From: Pseudomonas hygromyciniae
GTDB taxonomy: Bacteria > Pseudomonadota > Gammaproteobacteria > Pseudomonadales > Pseudomonadaceae
Length of the DNA stretch: 64,000 nt
NCBI RefSeq assembly: GCF_016925675.1
Contig: NZ_CP070506.1
Location: 5,640,501-5,704,500, forward strand
Direction of reading: 5' to 3'
In this document: piece after piece, positions 58,666 to 64,000 of the stretch
Numbering within the stretch: position 1 is the first letter of the stretch
Layout: every line of letters starts with the position of its first letter
Notes under the pieces: generated by a model
The model's input: only the letters and a program-made list of their open reading frames with translations
Told to the model about the DNA's origin: nothing
Database searches by the model: none
Position numbers and translations under genes: made by a program

Positions 58666-60390
58666 TTATTGACCGGGCGCGGTTTGGCGCCAGGCCTGGG
58701 AGCGGCGCAACAAACCGCGTGAGGCCCACGCCAGCAGCAGCGAGACGCCGGCTGAAGTGAACAGAATCAGGGTCGACATGGCCGCCGCGCCGCCAACGTT
58801 GCCGGCATCGTCCATGTTCAACACGGCGACTGCGGCGAGGATGGTGTCGGGGCTGTAGAGAAAGATCGCCGCCGACACAGTGGTCATCGCCGAGACAAAC
58901 AGGTAGCGCAGGATGTCCAACAGCGCCGGCAGGCAGATCGGCACGGTGACCCGCAGATAGTGGCGGTACAACGGCGCCTTGAGCGACAGCGCGGCGGCTT
59001 CGAACTCGGCGTCGAGTTGGCGCAGGGCGGTGGTGGCGGTCATCTGCGCGGTGGTCAAATAGTGCGCAATGGTGCACACCACCAGCAGCGTCATGGTCCC
59101 GTAGAGCACATGCAGCGGGTTGCCGTTGAGGTTGAAAAAGAACACATAACCCAGGCCCAGCACCAAGCCCGGCACTGCCATCGGCACAAAACTGAGCATG
59201 CGCAGCGCCAGGTTGAGGCCTTTTTGCCCTTTGGTCTTTTCCATCAGGTAGGCGCCGGTGAAGATCAGCACACTGCCGATCAATGCGGTGCAGATCGCCA
59301 TGGTCAAACTGTTGCGATAGGCCAGCCAGCCGCCACCGGCGGTGTCGTTGAACTGGTAATGGTTGAGCGACAGCGACAGGTTGTACGGCCAGAATTTCAC
59401 CAGCGACGAATACACCGCCATACCGAACACCAACAGCAGCACCGCGCAGATCAGCAACACAATCGCCAGGTAGCAGCCATCGCGCAGGCGCGACGGCGCC
59501 GGCTGGAACACTTGGGCGCGGCCACTCATGGAGTCGCCGTGGCGCCGGCGCAGCCAGGTATCCACCGCAAAACTGAGCAGCGCCGGCAGCAGCAACACCA
59601 TGCCGATCAAGGCGCCGCGACCGAACTGCTGCTGGCCGACCACCGCCTTGTAGGCTTCCAGCGCCAGTACTTGATAGTCGCCGCCCACCACCACGGGCAC
59701 GCCGAAGTCGGTGATGGTCAGGGTGAACACCAGGCAGAACGCGGCGAACACGGCCTGGCGCGTCGCCGGCCAAGTGATGCTGCGAAACGCCCGCGCCGGG
59801 CTGGCGCCCATGCTTGAGGCAGCATCGAACAGCCGCGCGTCCGCCAAAGACAGCGCCGACAGCAGGATCATCAGGGCATGGGGAAAGGTGTAGATCACTT
59901 CACCGAGGACAATCCCCCAGAAGCCGTAGATGTTGTCTGACAGCAGGCCGCGCAACATGCCCTGGTTGCCGAACAGATACACCAGGGCGATGCCCGGCAA
60001 CATCGAGGGCGCCATCAGCGGCAGCAATGACAGGCCACGCCAGAGCGTCTTGCCGGGGATCAGCGTGCGTTGCAGGGCGTAGGCAAACAGGTAGGCCAGG
60101 GGTACGACAATGGCCGCAACGCTCAGGGAAACCTTCAGGCTATTGCCCAGCAGCCAGTGGAAGTTGGCGCTGGTCAGCAGCTCGCGCGCCGCCACCAGCC
60201 CGCCGCCCTGGCCGTCTTCGGCGCTGAAGCCACGCCAGAAGATCGCCAGCAACGGCAGCAGCACGGCGATGCACAACAGGCACAGCAACAGCACCTTGCC
60301 GCCCACTACAAAGATACGGTCGCCGATTTCGGCACGGGAAACCTGGCGAGCCGCGCGGTCGGGTATCGGCAGGGTCATATCAGCGGCCAT
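58666..60390 (-). CDS. phnU: AEP-type ABC transporter permease, two fused domains (PhnU-like)
   Basis: 574-aa inner-membrane protein with about 12 helices and two permease domains. The ATPase-contact EAA loops are AASSMGASPARAFRSITWP in the first half and AALSLKAPLYRHYLRVTVP in the second. The fused form is shared with iron permeases (FbpB) and TIGR03262 phosphonate permeases. Start 60390 overlaps the ATPase stop; ATG 60378 is an alternative. Confidence 0.88.
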   Translation of the reverse strand: MAADMTLPIPDRAARQVSRAEIGDRIFVVGGKVLLLCLLCIAVLLPLLAIFWRGFSAEDGQGGGLVAARELLTSANFHWLLGNSLKVSLSVAAIVVPLAYLFAYALQRTLIPGKTLWRGLSLLPLMAPSMLPGIALVYLFGNQGMLRGLLSDNIYGFWGIVLGEVIYTFPHALMILLSALSLADARLFDAASSMGASPARAFRSITWPATRQAVFAAFCLVFTLTITDFGVPVVVGGDYQVLALEAYKAVVGQQQFGRGALIGMVLLLPALLSFAVDTWLRRRHGDSMSGRAQVFQPAPSRLRDGCYLAIVLLICAVLLLVFGMAVYSSLVKFWPYNLSLSLNHYQFNDTAGGGWLAYRNSLTMAICTALIGSVLIFTGAYLMEKTKGQKGLNLALRMLSFVPMAVPGLVLGLGYVFFFNLNGNPLHVLYGTMTLLVVCTIAHYLTTAQMTATTALRQLDAEFEAAALSLKAPLYRHYLRVTVPICLPALLDILRYLFVSAMTTVSAAIFLYSPDTILAAVAVLNMDDAGNVGGAAAMSTLILFTSAGVSLLLAWASRGLLRRSQAWRQTAPGQ

Positions 60391-61456
60391 CTGCGGCAAA
60401 CACCTGCAGACTGCGCGGCGGCAGCGCGACCCAGATATCCTGGGCGCCCAGGCGCGGCATGGCTTCCGGCGCCAGTTCGGCGAGCAGCGGATGGCCGGGC
60501 AACTGGTCCAGTTCAAAGCTCATGCGGCAACGGTTACCAAGGAATGTGATCTCACGAACCTTGGCCGGAAACAGGTTTTCTTCGTGTACCGGCGGGTTGA
60601 CGCTGATTGCTTCCGGCCGGCAGAACAGGCGGCCCGAGGCGGCCTTGCCGCTGTCTTCTGCCAGGCGCACGTTCATCCCGCCGACCTGGGCGTGGCTTGC
60701 GCTGTTGCGGCTGAACGGCAGCCAGTTGCCCTGGCCGACAAACTCGGCCACGAACGGCGTGGCCGGGCGGTCATAGATTTCTTGGGGGGTGGCGTACTGC
60801 TCGACCTTGCCGTTGTTCATCACGGCGATACGGTCGGCCATCAGCATGGCCTCGTCCTGGTTGTGGGTGACCATCAAGGTGGTGATGCCCAGGCGCCGTT
60901 GCAGTTGGCGCAGTTCGGTACACAGGTGCTCGCGCACTCGGGCGTCGAGGGCTGACATGGGTTCGTCCAGCAGCAACAGCGAGGGGGCCGGCGCCAGGGC
61001 ACGGGCCAGGGCGACCCGTTGCTGCTGACCGCCAGACAATTGGCCGGGGTATTTCTTTTCGCTGCCGGTCAGGCCGACCAGTTCCAGCATCTGCGCCACG
61101 CGCTTGCGCACTTCATCGCGGCCGCTGCCGGTCAGGCCGTAGCCGATATTGGCCTCGACGCTGAGGTTGGGAAACAGCGCGTAGGACTGGAACAGAATGC
61201 CGTAGTCCCGCGCCTGGGGTGCCAGTAGGGAAACATCGCGATCACCCAGGTACAACTCGCCGCTGTCCTGGCGTTCCAGGCCGGCTATGCAGCGCAGCAA
61301 GGTGGTCTTGCCACAGCCCGAAGGGCCAAGCAGGCACACCAGCTCACCGGCGGCGACGTCCAGGGACACATGGTCCAGGGCAGTAAAGGCGCCGAAGCGC
61401 TTCTGGATACCACGCACCTTCATCGGCGCGCCGGGGTTGAGCTGGGCTGTGTTCAT
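60380..61456 (-). CDS. phnT: AEP-type ABC transporter ATPase (PhnT-like)
   Basis: 358-aa ATPase. Walker A GPSGCGKTT (about residues 44-52), Q-loop LFQSYALFP, signature LSGGQQQRVALARAL, Walker B LLLDEPMSALD, switch His in MVTHNQDEA, and a C-terminal TOBE-like domain. First gene of the transporter operon, 235 bp downstream of the LysR gene. Confidence 0.9.
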   Translation of the reverse strand: MNTAQLNPGAPMKVRGIQKRFGAFTALDHVSLDVAAGELVCLLGPSGCGKTTLLRCIAGLERQDSGELYLGDRDVSLLAPQARDYGILFQSYALFPNLSVEANIGYGLTGSGRDEVRKRVAQMLELVGLTGSEKKYPGQLSGGQQQRVALARALAPAPSLLLLDEPMSALDARVREHLCTELRQLQRRLGITTLMVTHNQDEAMLMADRIAVMNNGKVEQYATPQEIYDRPATPFVAEFVGQGNWLPFSRNSASHAQVGGMNVRLAEDSGKAASGRLFCRPEAISVNPPVHEENLFPAKVREITFLGNRCRMSFELDQLPGHPLLAELAPEAMPRLGAQDIWVALPPRSLQVFAADGR

Positions 61457-61588
61457 GGTGGCACCTCATCAAACTGATGAAGGCCATGCTAGGGAGCAAA
61501 TGCGTCCCTGGTGTGGCAGGAAGGCAAAAGCGGGTGATAGTGGTATTGGTGGATTTGGGTAGGGTTATAGCCATGTGGTGTGTGGTCT

Positions 61589-61673
61589 ACCGCCATCGCA
61601 GGCAAGCCAGCTCCCACATTTGGGGCTGTGAATACATTCAAATGTGGGAGCTGGCTTGCCTTCGATGGCGATT
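61589..61673. repeat. REP pair between the LysR gene and phnT
   Basis: A right-type arm (CGCAGGCAAGCCAGCTCCCACAT) and a left-type arm (ATGTGGGAGCTGGCTTGCC) in outward order around a 22-bp spacer. Confidence 0.75.
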
Positions 61674-61691
61674 TCAAAGCCACCAATACCC

Positions 61692-62555
61692 TCAGAGCGG
61701 CGACATTTCCTGCGCCAACCCCAGAAACGCCGCCGGCAACCGCGCACCTTTGCGCTCCTTGAGGCAATACAGATACTCCGGGATCTGCGGCGCATTCTCG
61801 ATGGTCAGTACCCGCAGTTGCGGATCATGGGGCACTTCCTGGCGGGCAATGATGCTGATGCCGATATTGCGCAGCACCGCCTCGCGAATCGACTCGCGGC
61901 TGCCGATCTCCAGCAGCGGCCCATAACTCACGCCCGCGCCATCGAGCATTTCCTCGGTCAGGCGCCGGGTGGTGGAGCCCGCTTCGCGCATCAACAGGGT
62001 GTGCCCCACCAGCGCACTGAGTGGCACGTGTTCCAGCACGGCCAACGGGTGATTGCGATGCACCGCCAGCACCAGCGGGTCGCTGCCCAGTACCCGACGG
62101 ATCAGGCGCGGGTCTTCCAGCAGTTGCGAGGACGCGGCGACATCCACCCGGTAATCATCCAGCGCTTCGAGCACCTGCTGGGAATTACCGATTTCCACCG
62201 CCACTTCCACGTGGGGCAAGCGTTCGCGAAAGGTCTTCACCAGGTCGAGGATGTAGTAAGGCGCGGTCGCGGCAATCCGCAAGGTGCCCTGGACCTGTCC
62301 GCTGTTGCGCAGGAAGAACTCGATATCCGCTTCCTGCTGCAACAGCGCCTTGACCATCGGCAGCAGCCGCGCGCCCTCGTCACTGACAGTGAGGCGCCGG
62401 CCACCGCGATAGAACAGCTCGACCGAGTACTGGCTTTCCAGATGGCGGATCTGGGTGGTCACCGTGGGTTGGCTCAGGCCGAGTTTTTTCGCCGCCTGGG
62501 TAATGCTCCCCAGGCGGGCAACCATGTAAAACGCCTTCAGCTCGGCACTCAGCAC
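61692..62555 (-). CDS. LysR-family regulator, likely of the phosphonate genes
   Basis: 287-aa LysR-type regulator: N-terminal winged helix LKAFYMVARLGSITQAAKKLGLSQPTVTTQIRHLE (split over residues ~6-40) and a C-terminal effector domain. It starts with GTG at 62555, only 16 bp after the P-type ATPase stop, and lies on the same strand as, and upstream of, phnT. Such regulators accompany phnSTU clusters. Ligand unknown. Confidence 0.9.
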   Translation of the reverse strand: MLSAELKAFYMVARLGSITQAAKKLGLSQPTVTTQIRHLESQYSVELFYRGGRRLTVSDEGARLLPMVKALLQQEADIEFFLRNSGQVQGTLRIAATAPYYILDLVKTFRERLPHVEVAVEIGNSQQVLEALDDYRVDVAASSQLLEDPRLIRRVLGSDPLVLAVHRNHPLAVLEHVPLSALVGHTLLMREAGSTTRRLTEEMLDGAGVSYGPLLEIGSRESIREAVLRNIGISIIARQEVPHDPQLRVLTIENAPQIPEYLYCLKERKGARLPAAFLGLAQEMSPL

Positions 62556-62571
62556 ACCACCCTCTCATCGA

Positions 62572-64000
62572 CTATTTGCGCAACAGGCGCAGACCATTGA
62601 ACACCACCAGCAGGCTCACACCCATGTCGGCGAACACTGCCATCCACATGGTGGCCATGCCCAGGAAGGTCACCGCCAGGAAGATCGCCTTGATCACCAG
62701 CGCCAGGGCGATGTTCTGCTTGAGGATACTCGACGTTTGTCGCGACAAACGTATGAATGCCGGAATCTTGCGCAAATCGTCGTCCATCAGCGCCACGTCG
62801 GCGGTTTCGATGGCGGTGTCGGTGCCCGCGGCAGCCATGGCAAAGCCAATCTCCGCACGGGCCAGGGCCGGGGCGTCGTTGATACCGTCGCCGACCATGC
62901 CAACCCGGTGGTTTTTCCCGTACAGATCCTCGATGGCCTTGAGCTTGTCAGTGGGCAGCAGGTCGCCTTGAGCCTGGTCGATGCCCACCTGGGCGGCAAT
63001 CGCCTGGGCGGTGTGGGTGTTGTCGCCGGTGAGCATCAGGGTCTTGATGCCCAGGTCGTGCAGCTGCTGGATGGCTTCGCGGCTGCTGTCCTTGACCGTA
63101 TCGGCCACGGCGAACAGCGCCAGCGGGCCGGATTTGTCGAGCAGCAGCACCACGGACTTGCCTTGTTTTTCCAGGGCGAAGAGTTTTTCTTCAAGGGCCG
63201 GCGAGCACAGGCCCAAGTCTTCCACCAGGCGGTGGTTGCCCAGGTGATAGACCTCACCGTTGATCTCGCCACGTACCCCGCGCCCAGTCAGGGCCTCGAA
63301 GTTATCCACAGCGAGCAGCGCCAGTTTGTTATCCACAGCCGCGTTGGCAATCGCCAGCGACACCGGGTGATCGGAACGCCCGGCCAGGCTCGCGGCCAGG
63401 GCCGGGGCGTTGTCTTGGGTGGACAGTGCCAGGTAATCGGTCTGCACCGGCTTGCCGTGGGTGATGGTGCCGGTCTTGTCCAGGGCCAGATAGTCCAGTT
63501 TGTAGCCGGCTTCCAGGTACACGCCGCCCTTGATCAGGATGCCTTTGCGCGCGGCCGCGGCCAGGCCACTGACGATGGTCACCGGGGTGGAAATCACCAG
63601 CGCACATGGGCAGGCAACCACCAACAGCACCAGGGCGCGGTAGATCCAGTCGAACCACACCCCGCCCATGAACAGCGGCGGAATCAATGCCACGCCCAGG
63701 GCAAACAGGAACACCGCCGGGGTGTAGATTTTCGAGAAGCTGTCGACAAAGCGCTGGGTCGGCGCCCGTGAACCCTGGGCTTGTTCCACCGCGTGGATGA
63801 TGCGCGCCAGGGTGGAGTTGCTGGCGGCGGCGGTCACCCGGTATTCCAGGGAACCGGCCTGGTTGATAGTGCCGGCGAAGACTTTATCGCCGACGGTTTT
63901 CTCGATCGGCAGGCTTTCACCGGTGATCGGCGCCTGGTCGATGGTGGACTGGCCGGCGGTGACTTCACCGTCCAGGCCAATGCGCTCACCGGGACGTACC
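62572..64000 (-). CDS. cadA: Heavy-metal P1B-type ATPase, C-terminal part (runs off the right edge)
   Basis: The frame is open to base 64000; about 475 C-terminal residues are visible. TGE loop in ITGESLP, membrane metal site CPC in VACPCALVIST, phosphorylation site DKTGTITHGKP, the HP motif in SDHPVSLAIA, and TGDN and GDGINDAPAL hinge motifs are present. CPC with an HP locus points to Zn/Cd/Pb export (CadA/ZntA) more than copper. The N-terminal metal-binding part is outside the window. Confidence 0.92.
   Translation of the reverse strand, partial: VRPGERIGLDGEVTAGQSTIDQAPITGESLPIEKTVGDKVFAGTINQAGSLEYRVTAAASNSTLARIIHAVEQAQGSRAPTQRFVDSFSKIYTPAVFLFALGVALIPPLFMGGVWFDWIYRALVLLVVACPCALVISTPVTIVSGLAAAARKGILIKGGVYLEAGYKLDYLALDKTGTITHGKPVQTDYLALSTQDNAPALAASLAGRSDHPVSLAIANAAVDNKLALLAVDNFEALTGRGVRGEINGEVYHLGNHRLVEDLGLCSPALEEKLFALEKQGKSVVLLLDKSGPLALFAVADTVKDSSREAIQQLHDLGIKTLMLTGDNTHTAQAIAAQVGIDQAQGDLLPTDKLKAIEDLYGKNHRVGMVGDGINDAPALARAEIGFAMAAAGTDTAIETADVALMDDDLRKIPAFIRLSRQTSSILKQNIALALVIKAIFLAVTFLGMATMWMAVFADMGVSLLVVFNGLRLLRK

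Noticed and set aside
57623..59773. 716-codon frame joining the permease region to PhnS as one protein
   Set aside because: The upstream part is out of the permease frame; a clear signal peptide start exists at 58639 and the permease ends separately at 58666.

Overview
The window looks like a core-chromosome segment of a Pseudomonas of the P. fluorescens group. The evidence is GC-rich coding sequence, a gene order that I recall matching P. aeruginosa over much of its length (pilGHIJ-chpA / gshB-tonB-algH-yqgF-pyrR-pyrB-pyrC' / pilT-yggS-proC-yggT-metXW-rdgB-hemW / trmB-thiGS-mtgA-rpoH-ftsXEY-M16-rsmD / coaD-fdx-mutM), and many REP/REPIN-type inverted repeats typical of fluorescent pseudomonads. 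Species assignment is an inference from memory; no search was run. I saw no tRNA, rRNA, CRISPR, insertion sequence or prophage.

Layout. (1) 1-7263, minus strand: Pil-Chp chemosensory cluster for type IV pili (pilG, pilH, pilI, pilJ, chpA cut by the window edge), without a pilK gene. (2) 7.5-13.5 kb, plus: gshB, tonB, algH-ruvX, pyrR-pyrB-pyrC', the last a dihydroorotase homologue that has lost its metal-binding His-x-His. (3) 13.6-23 kb: a TM2 protein, an NlpC/P60 peptidase, pilT (no pilU beside it), then yggS-proC-yggT, metX-metW and rdgB-hemW. (4) 22.85-23.3 kb: a 233-bp tandem duplication carrying a REPIN and a broken copy of the trmB 3' end. (5) 23.2-34.3 kb: trmB, thiG-thiS, mtgA, rpoH (with a sigma-E-like promoter), ftsY-ftsE-ftsX, two M16 peptidase-family proteins and rsmD. 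(6) 34.3-41.5 kb: an alpha/beta hydrolase with an apparently frameshifted N-terminus, a sulfurtransferase, a TetR regulator divergent from an aldehyde dehydrogenase / Tat lipoprotein / GMC oxidoreductase set, and coaD. (7) 41.7-52.4 kb: ferredoxin, mutM, an HDOD protein, rlmI, an MFS exporter, ilvD, a phosphorylcholine phosphatase, a TcyP-type symporter and folA. (8) 52.4-55.7 kb: a DUF2868 membrane protein overlapping a DUF3482 GTPase, then an orphan protein with an EF-hand-like loop. (9) 55.8-62.6 kb, minus: a LysR regulator and an aminoethylphosphonate-type ABC transporter (ATPase, fused permease, binding protein) followed by a FAD-dependent oxidoreductase and a PhnZ-like HD oxygenase. (10) 62.6 kb to the end: a heavy-metal P1B-ATPase cut by the window edge.

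How they work together. Type IV pilus retraction (pilT), its chemosensory control (pilGHIJ-chpA) and a TonB whose P. aeruginosa counterpart supports twitching lie within 16 kb, but the set looks reduced. The phosphonate cluster is the best candidate for an incompletely described system: it has import, an amine-oxidising FAD enzyme and a C-P-cleaving HD oxygenase with its clamp and metal residues intact, yet no phnY, phnW, phnX or phnA is present in the window to connect them.

Gene starts were chosen from family N-termini, Shine-Dalgarno sequences and overlaps with upstream genes; several are shorter than the longest open frame.
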